A stretch of 64,000 bases of DNA from Bradyrhizobium guangxiense (GCF_004114915.1 NZ_CP022220.1:620001-684000); one strand, 5' to 3'. Shown: positions 51,870 through 63,435, counted from the first letter of the stretch. Numbers and translations are program-made. Notes: generated by a model not told the origin, from the sequence alone.

Positions 51870-52895
51870 ATGGATACGGTGATCGGAGTGGATCTAGCCA
51901 AGAATGTGTTTCAGCTCCACGGGGCGTCAATGGCGGGACACTTGAAATTTCGAAAGAAACTGTCGCGGCTTCAGTTTCGGAAGTTCATGGCGGGCCACCC
52001 ATCGGCAGTGGTGGTGATGGAAGCCTGTGGCAGCGCCCACTATTGGGCACGGGAGATGGTCAAGCTCGGCCATGAAGTGAAACTGATCGCTCCGCAATAT
52101 GTGAAGCCTTTTGTGAAACGCCAAAAGAACGACGCGGCTGATGCCGAAGCAATCGTGATCGCGGCACAGCGCCCCGAGATGCGCTTCGTCGAGCCGAAAT
52201 CGGAAGAACAGCAGGCCAGGGCAGTGCTCTTTCGGGCTCGGAAGCGCCTTGTTCATCAGCGCACCGATCTGGTGAATGCGCTGCGTTCTGTTCTCTACGA
52301 ATTCGGCCATATCATCCCGCAAGGAATCGAACAACTTAAACGCATTGACGCAATCCTCGAAGATCCGAACAGCGATCTACCAGAACTGGTCCGCGAGGAA
52401 TGTCGGAGTCTCATTGATCAGATCGCCTACAAGACGGAGCGGATCGATGCCAAGGCAGAGCAGCTCAAGAAGTTGGCGACGCGGACGGTCACGGCGCAGC
52501 GGCTGCAGACAATGCCGGGGGTCGGCCCGCTGACCGCACTCGCGATCGAGGCTTTCGCGCCCGACATGGCGGCCTTTCGACGTGGCCGAGACTTCGCGGC
52601 TTGGCTCGGCTTGGTCCCACGGCAACATTCCTCAGGGGGAAAGGAAAGGCTCGGACGCGTTTCGAAGGAAGGACAGGCGGACATTCGCCAGTTGCTCATC
52701 GTTGGGGCGATGTCGCGGCTGAACTGGCTCGGGCGCAAGTCGATCCCTAGCGGATCCTGGCTGGCGCAGATGCTGGCGAGGAAGCCGCGCATGCTTGTGG
52801 CGATCGCCTTGGCGAACAAGATGGCTCGGACGATTTGGGCCATGCTCACCCGGAAGGAGGATTATCGGAACCCAGCGCAGGCAGTGACGGCATGA
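51870..52895 (+). CDS. IS110-family (IS1111-type) transposase, copy 3
   Basis: Predicted protein identical to copies 1 and 2. Start MDTVIGVDLAKN at 51870. About 320 bp from the IS21 end to the start and about 280 bp from the stop to istA are non-coding. Confidence 0.93.
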   Translation: MDTVIGVDLAKNVFQLHGASMAGHLKFRKKLSRLQFRKFMAGHPSAVVVMEACGSAHYWAREMVKLGHEVKLIAPQYVKPFVKRQKNDAADAEAIVIAAQRPEMRFVEPKSEEQQARAVLFRARKRLVHQRTDLVNALRSVLYEFGHIIPQGIEQLKRIDAILEDPNSDLPELVREECRSLIDQIAYKTERIDAKAEQLKKLATRTVTAQRLQTMPGVGPLTALAIEAFAPDMAAFRRGRDFAAWLGLVPRQHSSGGKERLGRVSKEGQADIRQLLIVGAMSRLNWLGRKSIPSGSWLAQMLARKPRMLVAIALANKMARTIWAMLTRKEDYRNPAQAVTA

Positions 52896-53029
52896 CTGCA
52901 TGCAGCACGAAATAGCCTGACGTTGGCGAAGGGGGTGTGAGAAGGCGACGACCCGAATGGGCGCAACGATCGAACAGATCTGGATCAGGAAACCAGCTAG
53001 AGCCAAAGAGCCGACGTGCTCGGAGATGA

Positions 53030-54642
<1,613 letters not shown>

Positions 54643-54646
<4 letters not shown>

Positions 54647-55455
54647 GCGTAACGAACACGGTTGATGCCGCGCGCCTCAATCTGTTGCTCAATGAGCTCC
54701 GTCTGCCTGCCATCAAGGTGCTGTGGGCGCAATTTGCCGAACAGTCCGACAAGGAAGGCTGGCCGGCCGGCCGCTTCCTCGCGACCATCGCCGAGCACGA
54801 GATTGCCGAACGCGGCCGCCGTCGGACCGAACGACACCTTGTCGAAGCACGTTTGCCCACCGGAAAGACCTTCGACAGCTTCGACTTCGAAGCCGTGCCG
54901 ATGATCTCAAAGGCGCAGGTGATGGCGCTCGCCGGTGACAGCTGGCTGGGCAAGGGCGCCAATTTGCTGTTGTTCGGCCCGCCCGGCGGCGGAAAGAGCC
55001 ACTTGGCGGCAGCGATCGGCCTGGCCCTCATCGAGAACGGATGGCGCGTCCTCTTCACCCGACCACCGATCTCGTGCAGAAGCTCCAGCTAGCGCGACGC
55101 GAGCTTAACCTCGAGGCGGCCATCAATCGTCTCGATCGCTTCGATCTCCTGATTCTTGATGATCTCGCTTACGTCACCAAGGATCAGGCCGAGACCAGCG
55201 TGCTGTTCGAGCTCATCAGTGCACGCTACGAGCGCCGCTCGATGCTGATCACCGCCAATCAGCCATTCGGCGAATGGAACAGGGTCTTCCCGGACCCCGC
55301 CATGACCCTGGCCGCTATCGATCGCCTCGTTCATCACGCCACCATCGTCGAGATGAACGTCGAGAGCTATCGCAGACGGACCGCCCTCGAACGAAAACGC
55401 GGTCCGGACGGCCGCCATCGCACGCGACATCCAAAACCGTCGCTGATTGACGCTG
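54643..55455 (+). pseudogene. istB: IS21 istB, frameshifted (copy 3)
   Basis: Carries the shared frameshift after GWRVLFTR. Also one Ala codon shorter (MALAGDSW for MALAAGDSW), and a changed C-terminus (RGPDGRHRTRH) from another base loss. Confidence 0.9.
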
Positions 55456-55584
55456 CGCGACAATCAGAGTTCAACAAAACTCTTGCGCGCGACAATCATC
55501 GCGGCAATCATCATCAGGCCGCGACACGCCTCGCCATCCTGATTGCCGCGCACTTCCTACCCAGATTGCCGCGCTACATCAGCT

Positions 55585-55808
55585 CCCGTCGCTACGACCC
55601 CAATCGGGAATCCAACAGCCAGAGTGTACTCAGGGCTGGATAATCGTTGGGGGTCAGTCAAAGTCTACGGCTGCTGATGTAGTTCCAGAAGTTCCAAATG
55701 GGAGTCGCCAAGTTCCATGCCTTTGTCGGAACGAGCCGCCCGTCCAACAGTCAAGCACGGATGACGCCAGACTGGGGACAGACGCCGGCACTGTCGTCCC
55801 CGGAATGT
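55585..55808. other. IS3 tail and spacer
   Basis: First about 65 bp are the end of the IS3 OrfB remnant. The rest holds nothing recognised. Confidence 0.4.
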
Positions 55809-56072
55809 CTACTGAAGGAGCAACAACGGCTCACATCTAGGGCCAAGTAATCTCACCCCACGCGCCAAATTGCTACCTCTCGGTAACATGGCATGATCCA
55901 ATCCGTCGGGCAGGAATGACAAATTGGGGTTCGCTTGCTGGCTGTGGGCCCATCCGGTTTGGACCGTGCAAACCACAGCCACGGCAATCGAGGACGACGA
56001 ACCGTCCGTGATGACGACTACCGCATCCTGCTCGCATCTCGACAAAAGCTCGACAAGTTCACAAACCTTCAT
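55809..56072 (-). CDS. small conserved-looking protein, 87 aa
   Basis: MKVCELVELLSRCEQDAVVV then ITDGSSSSIAVAVVCTVQTG; the N-terminal half has the V.ELV.LL....D..VVI pattern of small alpha/beta rhizobial proteins of unknown role. An in-frame start at 56135 exists, and TAGGAAG lies very close to the chosen ATG, so the start is uncertain. The Leu-rich C-terminus ends LLGPRCEPLLLLQ. Confidence 0.5.
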   Translation of the reverse strand: MKVCELVELLSRCEQDAVVVITDGSSSSIAVAVVCTVQTGWAHSQQANPNLSFLPDGLDHAMLPRGSNLARGVRLLGPRCEPLLLLQ

Positions 56073-56474
56073 CTTCCTAACCAACTTCTCGCCATCTAAC
56101 CTCCTACTACAACAGCTTCTGTCTCTCTTTGACATTTCGCATTGCTCGGCTGACTGATCCGCCCTCAGTCGGTCGTCACTCTCCTGTTAAATACAGAGCC
56201 CACCTCGAGGTCATCGGACCTCGCCACCTTGCGAGGCACCACCACTCGCTCGTTCAGCGCCCGGAAAGCCCGCCGAATGAGCAGACCTGGAGTACTCACC
56301 CGCGCCGCCTGGGACAACCATGCTTCGAACACTTGATGTGCCCGCTCGACTGCACTAGGTGCAGCCGAGCGGGCATCCGCTTCACAGGCGCTCGACCTGG
56401 CGCCGCAGCGCCTGTCCAGAGAGGATCATGGGCTTCAGCCCACCGAAAGGTTTATCACTCTTATCCTAAGAGGT
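56073..56474. other. intergenic with two hairpins
   Basis: No gene. Holds the stem-loop at 56340 and a second one, CAGGCGCT...AGCGCCTG, at about 56385-56415. Confidence 0.4.
56340..56374. terminator. strong stem-loop downstream of the LLM operon
   Basis: GCCCGCTCG-A-CTGCAC-TAG-GTGCAG-C-CGAGCGGGC, 15 paired bases with one mismatch. It lies 100 bp past the end of the oxidoreductase gene. No T-run, so it may be a bidirectional or factor-assisted terminator. Confidence 0.5.
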
Positions 56475-57488
56475 TCATGGGCCGCCTCCCGCCATAAGTT
56501 CGGACCGGAGAATAGTCGCCGTGTTCAAGGCCGCAACAAGCGGGAGATCGCCAAAGGCCACTTGGCAGAGAAGATAGTTAGCTCCCGCTTGCTCCAGGTG
56601 ATCAATAAGGACACTTCGCACAGAAGCGGCGGTTCCGACAACGCACAATTCACTTTCAATTGCTGCTTCGAAGGTTGGCGGAAGGTTCGGAGGGGCAGGT
56701 ACCCCGCTGAGATCATAAAGGACCCTAAAGCTCGTGAGCCATCTGTCGTAAGCCGCTGCAGCTAGCGAATACGCATGAGCTTCCGAAGTGTCTGCTACAA
56801 TCATGCGAAGCAAACCGACAAGCGGAGCCCCTCCGCGCCAATTGCACGCGCGGTACGCGTCAGTCGATTTCCGAACCATAGAGGCCGGGCCAATGCTCGC
56901 GATATTGGCACCGATCTCAGCGGCCGCTCGCGCAGAGCCGGGCTGGCTCACGGGAATCCAGGTCGGTGGATGGGGACGCTGATAAGGCGTAATTGCTAAC
57001 GGCACTTCGTGGAGGCGATAATGCTGACCTTCGTAGGACAAGGTCCCGCCTCGCATCGCTCTGGTCAAGATCTCCATTCCTTCGGAATACAGCTCGCGAG
57101 CGCTCTCTGCGCTAACCCCGAAGTACCCCAATTCAATCGGTAGAGAGCCCCACCCGATACCGAGCTCAAGACGACCGCCGCTCAAATGATCCAGCATGCA
57201 TGCCTCTTCATAGGCCCGAAGGGGGTGCTGAAGGCTTAGCAGCATGACCATCGGCCCGATGCGGAGCTGCTTCGTACGCTGCGCAACGCTCGACAGAAAT
57301 ACGTTAGGCGAGGGCGATCGCCCGTGCGGTGTGCAATGGTGCTCGGCAAGATGGTACGCGTGGTATCCCAACCGGTCACACGCTTCGGCCAACACCAGTC
57401 GATCGTTATACTGCTGCGATAAGTCGAGACCGTCTTCGTCCAAGTGGTAAAAGATTCCAAGCCGTATTCGACGTGATACATTTGTCAC
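56475..57488 (-). CDS. luciferase-like (LLM class) flavin-dependent oxidoreductase
   Basis: 337 aa, TIM-barrel luciferase-like monooxygenase. RIRLGIFYHLDEDGLDLSQQ, GYHAYHLAEHHCTPHGRSPS (FMN-side loop with EHH), LRIGPMVMLLSLQHPLRAYE and LSGGRLELGIGWGSLPIEL are family signatures. It uses reduced FMN and oxygen to oxidise an unknown substrate. Second gene of an operon with a HisC-like aminotransferase, 37 bp apart. The pair suggests oxidation of an amino-acid-derived compound. Confidence 0.88.
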   Translation of the reverse strand: MTNVSRRIRLGIFYHLDEDGLDLSQQYNDRLVLAEACDRLGYHAYHLAEHHCTPHGRSPSPNVFLSSVAQRTKQLRIGPMVMLLSLQHPLRAYEEACMLDHLSGGRLELGIGWGSLPIELGYFGVSAESARELYSEGMEILTRAMRGGTLSYEGQHYRLHEVPLAITPYQRPHPPTWIPVSQPGSARAAAEIGANIASIGPASMVRKSTDAYRACNWRGGAPLVGLLRMIVADTSEAHAYSLAAAAYDRWLTSFRVLYDLSGVPAPPNLPPTFEAAIESELCVVGTAASVRSVLIDHLEQAGANYLLCQVAFGDLPLVAALNTATILRSELMAGGGP

Positions 57489-57525
57489 GTTAGTCCTCCC
57501 GATTTGACGAAATCGTTCTCATTAA

Positions 57526-58614
57526 TCAGATCAGCCCCCCAGCAATGCCACTGACCACAGATAAACAGGTGTCCATCTGCTCCGCCGCACCTATTGAGAT
57601 TCTTATGAAGCCCCCAAGGTCCCCCTCGGGAAACACCGCAACGTTCACATTCTTCCTCTCTAAGGCTTGCTGCCACCATCTACCGTCGTACCCAAGCGGT
57701 ACGGGAGCCAATACAAAGTTTGCATGTGATGGCAGGACATAGAATCCAAGCGCCGACAGCGCCACCATAGTTCTCTCCCTTTCCTGAACAATGCATTCAA
57801 TGCACTGATCGTAGGCATTACGATGCTCGAGGATGCTGACGCCAACGGACTGGCTAATCACGCTCATGTTGAAAGGGTTCTGTATGCTACGCAGTCTTGC
57901 AATCACCCGCGGGTTACCGAGGCCAAAGCCGATGCGAAGGCCCGCTGCAGCGTAACTCTTCGAAAACGTCCTTAGCAGCAGAAGATTCTGATATCGGTCG
58001 ATCAGACCCAGTGCATTGTCTGGAGCAAAGTCGACATACGCCTCATCGAGCACGATAAGCTGATCCGTTTCAGCGACCAGTCGCTCAATTTCCGCGATCT
58101 GAACGAATGTCCCTGTTGGGTTATTTGGGTTGGCGAGCACGATGAACTTTGCGTCTCCTGCCGCCTGCCGAACACTTTGGCTCGCCGGCAGAGCATTGTG
58201 ATCGGCCCAATCAACTTCAAGCAAGCGCGCTCCGTTCACCGCCGCCAATTTATGATTGAACGAAAAGCCGGGCGACAACATTCCGACAGTATCGCCAGCG
58301 GCAAGAAACCCCCGGTAAATAAGTGCGAGAATCTCCGATGAGCCATTTCCTGCGATCACCTGCTCGACAGAGACCCCATAGGCTCGCGCGGCCGCTGATC
58401 GTAAGCCGCCGCTGTCCTCCTCCGGATACCTATTGTGGGTTCCAATCGCGGCAAACGCAGCCCGCATGACTACGTCAGGCATCGGGAACGGGTTTTCGTT
58501 CCTGTTGAGGTTCACGCATGGCAGCGAGTACGCAGCGATCCCGGCGGATCTGCCTTCCGCGAGACTCCTGTCTGCCATAGCATGTCGATGAAGGTATTCC
58601 TCGTCACCTGACAT
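57526..58614 (-). CDS. HisC-like class I/II aminotransferase
   Basis: 362-aa PLP enzyme. NLNRNENPFPMPDVV, YPEEDSGGLRSAAARAYGVS, AGNGSSEILALIYRGFL, VLANPNNPTGTF, LDEAYVDFAPDN and the Schiff-base lysine in RTFSKSYAAAGLRIGFGLG are all present. AGGAGG lies 6 bases before the ATG. Histidinol-phosphate aminotransferase-like enzymes act on histidinol phosphate, aromatic or other amino acids. With no his genes here and an LLM oxidoreductase behind it, a specialised metabolite role is more likely than histidine synthesis. Confidence 0.88.
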   Translation of the reverse strand: MSGDEEYLHRHAMADRSLAEGRSAGIAAYSLPCVNLNRNENPFPMPDVVMRAAFAAIGTHNRYPEEDSGGLRSAAARAYGVSVEQVIAGNGSSEILALIYRGFLAAGDTVGMLSPGFSFNHKLAAVNGARLLEVDWADHNALPASQSVRQAAGDAKFIVLANPNNPTGTFVQIAEIERLVAETDQLIVLDEAYVDFAPDNALGLIDRYQNLLLLRTFSKSYAAAGLRIGFGLGNPRVIARLRSIQNPFNMSVISQSVGVSILEHRNAYDQCIECIVQERERTMVALSALGFYVLPSHANFVLAPVPLGYDGRWWQQALERKNVNVAVFPEGDLGGFIRISIGAAEQMDTCLSVVSGIAGGLI

Positions 58615-59233
58615 CCAGATCCTCCTCTATGCAGCCCGACATCCGCCTGCTGCCGCAGGTCGCGCTGCTTTCCCTATCTCTGTTGCGGACCAGCCGCACC
58701 TCACCTCTTGGTTTGTTCAAAGCCGGTCACAGTGCCCCACATTGGGCTCTATGGGTTCGGTTGAAGACACTCGAGGCTGTCACACAGCAAGGCGTCAAAA
58801 TGCAGCCCTAACCGACAGCATCTAGCGCGATCGCCATAGCCATTGCTTACCAATCGAGCTCACTCGGCACGCCTGTGCGCTTCCACCTTTTCCGTGTACA
58901 ACCTGACCCTGCGGTCGATTCAAGTGGTTTATCCCAAGGCCGCTCCTGCAGACCGACATTAATCAGCTGGAAGCACACACAATCCGAACCAATAATGCCG
59001 CCGTTCACAGATCACTCCTTTCGCCACAGGGCCGCCAAAAGCAAACCGCCTGCCCCCCGGCCTGTTCAAATGACCTGTTGAGCCTCTGCCGCTGAATGCC
59101 GCACCGATCAGAAACAGCCCGGTGCCACACCGCACATTGGCTCCGGATATTACCGATCTCCCTTGTTGCACCCGTGAACCTCCTCCGAATTGATGGACAC
59201 CTGTAGTAGGCTCGAAGAGCCAGGAGGTGTCGG
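58615..59233. other. upstream of HisC-LLM operon, no gene
   Basis: No recognisable gene, -24/-12 promoter with right spacing, or nod box was found. Confidence 0.4.
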
Positions 59234-60010
59234 ATGGAAGGACGTCAGCGTCGGTCGCTTACGGACGACTACAAGCGGCAAGCGGTTGATCTCGTAACAT
59301 CGAGTTGGCGCTCGATCGGATCTGTTGCCAAGGAGCTTGGCTTGCGAGAGTCCGTGCTGCGGCGGTGGGTGGAGCAGCGAGGGGTTCGGCTGCAGCCGAC
59401 GGCGGCGGCGCGGCGCCCCACGACGCGGGCGACGCTGCCGTCGGCGGACCACGCGGCAGAGATCGCGCGTTTGCAGCGAGAGAACGAGCGGCTGCGCATT
59501 ATGCCTGGCGCTCGCGCCCGGGGAGCCGACGATCTGCTGCCAATCGTGACCTCGTCGACGACATCAGGCGGGTCCACCGCGACACCCGCGGGCGTTATGG
59601 CAGCCCGCGTATCCATGCCGAGTTGAAGGATCAGGGCCGCGGGGCGAGCCGTGGTCGCATCGAGCGGTTGATGCGGCGTCACGGCAGCAGGGCCATCATG
59701 GCGCGGCCACGTCGGGTGCGGACCACCGACAGCCGCCACGACCTGCCGATCGCCCCCAATCTGCTCGACCGCAACTTCATCGCCACTGCGCCGAACCGGA
59801 TCTGGCTGGCCGATATCACCTACATCGAGACCGATCAGGGCTGGCTCTATCTGGCTGCCGTCATGGATCTGTACAGCCGCAGGATTGTCGGCTAGGCGAT
59901 GGCGGATCATTTGCGCGCCGAGCTGGCCTTGGCGGCGTTGCGGATGGCGATCGCGGCGCGGCGGCCAAGTGCCGGCCTGATCCACCATTCCGATCGCGGC
60001 GTTCAAGGCG
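59234..60010 (+). pseudogene. IS3-family element, truncated
   Basis: OrfA begins MEGRQRRSLTDDYKRQAVDL with helix-turn-helix SVAKELGLRESVLRRWVEQR. OrfB follows in another frame: RVHRDTRGRYGSPRIHAEL, RIWLADITYIETDQGWLYLA. A TAG at about 59894 replaces Trp in RIVGWAMADHLRAE, and the sequence ends at HHSDRGVQ, where unrelated DNA begins. It cannot move on its own. Confidence 0.87.
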
Positions 60011-60085
60011 GATTCAAGCGGTCGTCGCAACACAGATTGTGTTCACTCACGATAGCAACTCGTCAAGGGCCTCTGCCGGCGTTTT

Positions 60086-60604
60086 CTAACCCAGGGTTTT
60101 TCTCGGTCGAGCATTGAGGGCCGCGGCCACAGCGGCGATCTCGTCGGCGCTGTGGCCGCTCAGGTCGGTGCCTTTCGGGAAGTACTGACGCAGCAGCCCA
60201 TTTGTGTTCTCGTTGGTGCCACGCTGCCATGGGCTTTGCGGATCGCAGAAGTAGATTTGGACACCCGCGTCGATCTTAAGACGATCGTGCTGAGCCATTT
60301 CAGCTCCCTGATCCCAGGTCAGCGAACGACGCAGCTCTTCGGGCAAGCTGATGATGGTGCGCGTAATCGCGCCGCGCACCGCTTCAGCTCCGTGCCCTGC
60401 GAGAGCAGGCCCATTCTTCATGCGCGGAGCTTCGCCATGCCCCGCAACCCGGGGAAGATGCAGCAGCATCGTGAAGCGCGTCGTACGCTCAACCAGCGTG
60501 CCGATCACCGAGCTGCCAAGACCAAGGATGAGGTCTCCCTCCCAGTGACCGGCACCGCGCGATCGGCCGCTTCGGCGGGGCGTTGTCGCTTAAACTCGCT
60601 CCTC
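60086..60604 (-). pseudogene. IS30-family transposase, C-terminal half
   Basis: GHWEGDLILGLGSSVIGTLV (first DDE Asp), ERTTRFTMLLHLPRV, LTWDQGAEMAQHDRLKID (second Asp), FCDPQSPWQRGTNENTNGLL (Glu) and LRQYFPKGTDLS are plain IS30. The N-terminal half is deleted at about 60604. Confidence 0.88.
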
Positions 60605-60782
60605 TAGGCGGGGGCACCTGAGAGCTTCTCCGTGCCCGGGCCGAGGAGCCTGCGTTTTTTCAAGTCTCCGGTCCTACGCGCCCCAGGTCCGTCTCCGTTC
60701 TGCCTCATAGCAGCCAAACCCCTTTGTAAGGAGCCGCGCCGACGTGACGGATTTGAATACAAGCTAAGGGACCACGTTGCAT
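60605..60782. other. spacer, no gene
   Basis: Between the IS30 remnant and the small protein. Nothing recognised. Confidence 0.3.
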
Positions 60783-60983
60783 ATGCCAGGCCGCATCTAT
60801 ACTCCCGAAGACCTCTTAATGCTCGGACGTCTTCTTGATGAGGCCGTCGTTGCGCTCCCCGATTGCATGCGAACTCCTGCGAATCGCACAGCACTCGCGA
60901 CGCTCATTCTTGAACGCACGTCCGCCGCGGACGATCTGCGTTCATTTGTCAGGCTGATGCAGCTTGTAGCGCCCTCAACGTAG
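60783..60983 (+). CDS. small conserved hypothetical protein, 66 aa
   Basis: MPGRIYTPEDLLMLGRLLDE, then MRTPANRTALATLILERTSA and LRSFVRLMQL. I know this pattern (a .IYTPEDL..LG..FDEA... start with a MRTPANR motif) as a small helical protein common in bradyrhizobia, function unknown. AAGGGA fits a TTG start at 60777 (spacing 5) better than the ATG at 60783, so translation may begin two codons earlier. Confidence 0.7.
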   Translation: MPGRIYTPEDLLMLGRLLDEAVVALPDCMRTPANRTALATLILERTSAADDLRSFVRLMQLVAPST

Positions 60984-61002
60984 TTCAGGCCGGATGCGCT
61001 AT

Positions 61003-61020
61003 TAGCGCAATATTGCGCTA
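61003..61020. promoter_or_regulatory. perfect 18-bp palindrome upstream of nolA
   Basis: TAGCGCAATATTGCGCTA, 20 bp after the small ORF and about 125 bp before nolA. Operator-like. Confidence 0.5.
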
Positions 61021-61107
61021 CATGGCCTGCCGCAACACCCGCGTATCGCAAGCTTCGTTCGATCTACGACACGCCGCCGCCCTGCCAGGCAAGCGGTCCG
61101 AAAGCGC

Positions 61108-61138
61108 TTGAACCTCCCCTGGCGTCAGGTTGTACAGG
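61108..61138 (+). promoter_or_regulatory. MerR-type promoter/operator of nolA
   Basis: TTGAAC as -35 and TACAGG as a poor -10 are 19 bp apart, the long spacer typical of MerR-regulated promoters. AACCT (61111) and AGGTT (61127) form the dyad between them. The predicted start would coincide with the nolA ATG. Confidence 0.45.
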
Positions 61139-61145
61139 TCCGGCT

Positions 61146-61562
61146 ATGAACAGGCCTTCATTCTATAAGCGTCGGTGGCGGCGCATTGGTGAACTTGCAG
61201 ATGCCACCGGCGTCACGGTGCGGGCATTGCGTCACTATGAGCAGACAGGACTGCTCACTGCTTCTCAGCGTACGTGCGGCGGCCATCGCATGTACGACGC
61301 CGACAGTTTGACACGCGTTTACCACATAGTCGCACTTCGCCGGCTCGGCCTTTCGCTTCAGGAAATCCGGAGCGCTCTTGAAGGACGCTCGTCTCTTTCG
61401 CGTTTGTTGAGCGAGCAGCTGGAACGTGCAGAGCGCGAAGTGATGCGCGCAACCGCCGTCCGCGATCTGCTGCGCCGCCTCGCTCAGAATGTCGACGCAG
61501 ATGTCCGGCTAGACGAGCTACCCAACCATCTGAACCGACCTCCGGGTAAAGTCGACATGTGA
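61146..61562 (+). CDS. nolA: NolA-like MerR-family regulator, short form
   Basis: 138 aa. Helix-turn-helix and wing: RRIGELADATGVTVRALRHY, EQTGLLTASQRTCGGHRMYD and VYHIVALRRLGLSLQEIRSA, then a coiled dimerisation helix. The best relative I know is Bradyrhizobium NolA, the genotype-specific nodulation regulator upstream of nodD2, which is about 235 aa. This one lacks the C-terminal effector half, so it is truncated or a naturally short paralogue. No ribosome-binding site is evident. nodD follows on the other strand. Confidence 0.8.
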   Translation: MNRPSFYKRRWRRIGELADATGVTVRALRHYEQTGLLTASQRTCGGHRMYDADSLTRVYHIVALRRLGLSLQEIRSALEGRSSLSRLLSEQLERAEREVMRATAVRDLLRRLAQNVDADVRLDELPNHLNRPPGKVDM

Positions 61563-61767
61563 GTACCTCTGCTCGAACGGCGCGCTCGGCGGCAATCAGA
61601 GTGGGGCCGTCGCCTGTCTGGACGCCGCTGCGCGACACCGTTTCCGACGACCAACAAGGGCATGCGGGTCATTTGCTGCGGCCAACCCGTGTCACGTGGA
61701 GGCCAGTAATTGAAGGCTTAGCGCGACATGCTCCGCCGCGTCTGAACGGCCCCAATTGGGGGACGCG

Positions 61768-62709
61768 CTACTCAGGAGCCAGGCTTGGTTCCTCCTGTGA
61801 CGAACCGAGGCGAGCGGCTTCCTCAAGCAAGACCTGGCGCATCCACTTGCTTGCAGGCTCATTGTTGTGCAGTGCAGGCCATTGCAGCGTCTCCGTAAAG
61901 CCAGGCAACGGCAGGGGAAGCTTTGCAACGCGCAAGGGTAGCGATTTTGCGAAATGCCGCACCAACGTTGCCGGCATGGTCGCTACCCGGTTCGTCCCGA
62001 CGAGCATGTGGGGCATCATGCTGAAGCCCTGAACCACGACCTCCACGCGCCGCTTAACTCGATGCTCCTGCATGAACCATTCGTCGATTGACGGGACGCG
62101 AGAACGGCCGAACCGGACAGCAACGTGCCCCATGGACATGTAGCTTGAGAACGTCAGCGGTCGCGCCAATCGCTTGTTGGAACGGCAGCCCACGCAAACC
62201 AGCGTCTCATCAAATAGCGTGGCCTTCGGATGCTCATCCGTCGTGTACACGTCGGGAAGAATGATAAAGTCGACCGCACCCCGCTGAAGGGGGTGGTCGA
62301 ATGGATCGGCCAGTGGCATCAGCTCGAATTTGATGCCGGGCGCCTCTCGCGCGACGCGCTCAATCACCTTGCGAATAAGCACGATAGCCGCGAAATCGGA
62401 CATGCAAAGGCGAAAACGGCGATTTGATTCGTCCGGCCTAAAGGGCTCGCGAGACGTGATGGAAAGCTGAATGTGCAGTAACGCTTCGCGAGTAGGTGAG
62501 GCGAGAGCCTCTGCGCGTGGGGTCAGGACAAGTTCACGGCCGCTCATCGTGAACAACTCGTCCTTGAAATACGCACGCAGGCGGGCGACCGCCGCACTCA
62601 TTGCGGGCTGGCTCAAGTTGATGCTGCGTGCTGCTGCCGTCAAGTTACGCTCTGCTATCAGGGCATCAAGAGCGACGAGCAGATTTAGATCTAGGCCACG
62701 AAACCGCAT
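61768..62709 (-). CDS. nodD: LysR-family nodulation regulator NodD
   Basis: 313 aa, full length. The N-terminus [40 protein letters not shown] (helix-turn-helix) and [18 protein letters not shown] is diagnostic of NodD. The C-terminal effector domain binds flavonoids. NodD activates nod boxes such as that at 62718, which starts 9 bp from its own start on the divergent side. It occupies the nodD1 position next to nodA. The nodD2 usually found between nolA and nodD1 in Bradyrhizobium is absent. Confidence 0.96.
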   Translation of the reverse strand: MRFRGLDLNLLVALDALIAERNLTAAARSINLSQPAMSAAVARLRAYFKDELFTMSGRELVLTPRAEALASPTREALLHIQLSITSREPFRPDESNRRFRLCMSDFAAIVLIRKVIERVAREAPGIKFELMPLADPFDHPLQRGAVDFIILPDVYTTDEHPKATLFDETLVCVGCRSNKRLARPLTFSSYMSMGHVAVRFGRSRVPSIDEWFMQEHRVKRRVEVVVQGFSMMPHMLVGTNRVATMPATLVRHFAKSLPLRVAKLPLPLPGFTETLQWPALHNNEPASKWMRQVLLEEAARLGSSQEEPSLAPE

Positions 62710-62717
62710 TGTTCATT

Positions 62718-62766
62718 CATCCGCAGTGTAGATGTAACTCATCTAAACAATCGATTTTACCCGCGC
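62718..62766 (+). promoter_or_regulatory. nod box of the nodA operon
   Basis: CATCCGCAGTGTAGATG, then ATCTAAACAATCGATTTTAC. It matches the 49-bp NodD-binding consensus at nearly every defined position except the last few. Confidence 0.95.
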
Positions 62767-62903
62767 GCGCCACGATGGAATAAAAGTGACGTGTCCGACG
62801 CAACACGTTAGATTTTGGAGACCACGATCGTGGCGCTGCGCATTGAACATAGTGAACCGCGAATCATAGCGACACCGCCCCAGGCATTTCTTGAAGCTCA
62901 CAT

Positions 62904-63134
62904 ATGGTCTCAGCCCTGCAGACCCCTTGGTCTCGCGACCCAGTTATCAAGCGGCAATGGGCTCTTTACAACGATCAATCGGACAGCGCGCCCCATCCAA
63001 TCGACACCACCATGCGTGCCCCTTGCAAACAGCAACAGGCGCTATCCCAGTTCGAGCGCGCCATGTCTTACATTAGTAGCCCGTACCAGTTCACACATTC
63101 AAACCACCTCGATCACCCCATCAAACATCTTTAA
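62904..63134 (+). CDS. possible nodY/nodK-type ORF upstream of nodA
   Basis: 76 aa: MVSALQTPWSRDPVIKRQWA, then PIDTTMRAPCKQQQALSQFE and RAMSYISSPYQFTH. Bradyrhizobia carry a short gene (nodY or nodK) between the nod box and nodA, and this frame has the right place and strand. I cannot confirm the sequence match. An overlapping frame (62830-63411) is an alternative. Confidence 0.35.
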   Translation: MVSALQTPWSRDPVIKRQWALYNDQSDSAPHPIDTTMRAPCKQQQALSQFERAMSYISSPYQFTHSNHLDHPIKHL

Positions 63135-63435
63135 GGCGAGTAATACATCAGAGGTGCTTTGTCTCGCAACTCGCAGGACGCCGATATGTCCGCGAAAGGA
63201 CGCCGATATACCATCGTATATTGTACAACCTGACCGCACCCACCTTCTTTCTAGCAGGATTCCTGTAGGGCTCCCGCGGCCTGCTACGCATTGCGCCGCA
63301 TTCCCAAGTCGTTCTTCGCCGAACCGCAGGAGAGCGCCTGCAGCAGCCCCGTGCGCTCGATTCCGTGCGCACCCTGCTGTAGCGCCTCACCTCATGCATA
63401 CACGGCAATGAAGCCAAACGTAGGAGATGGGTCGA

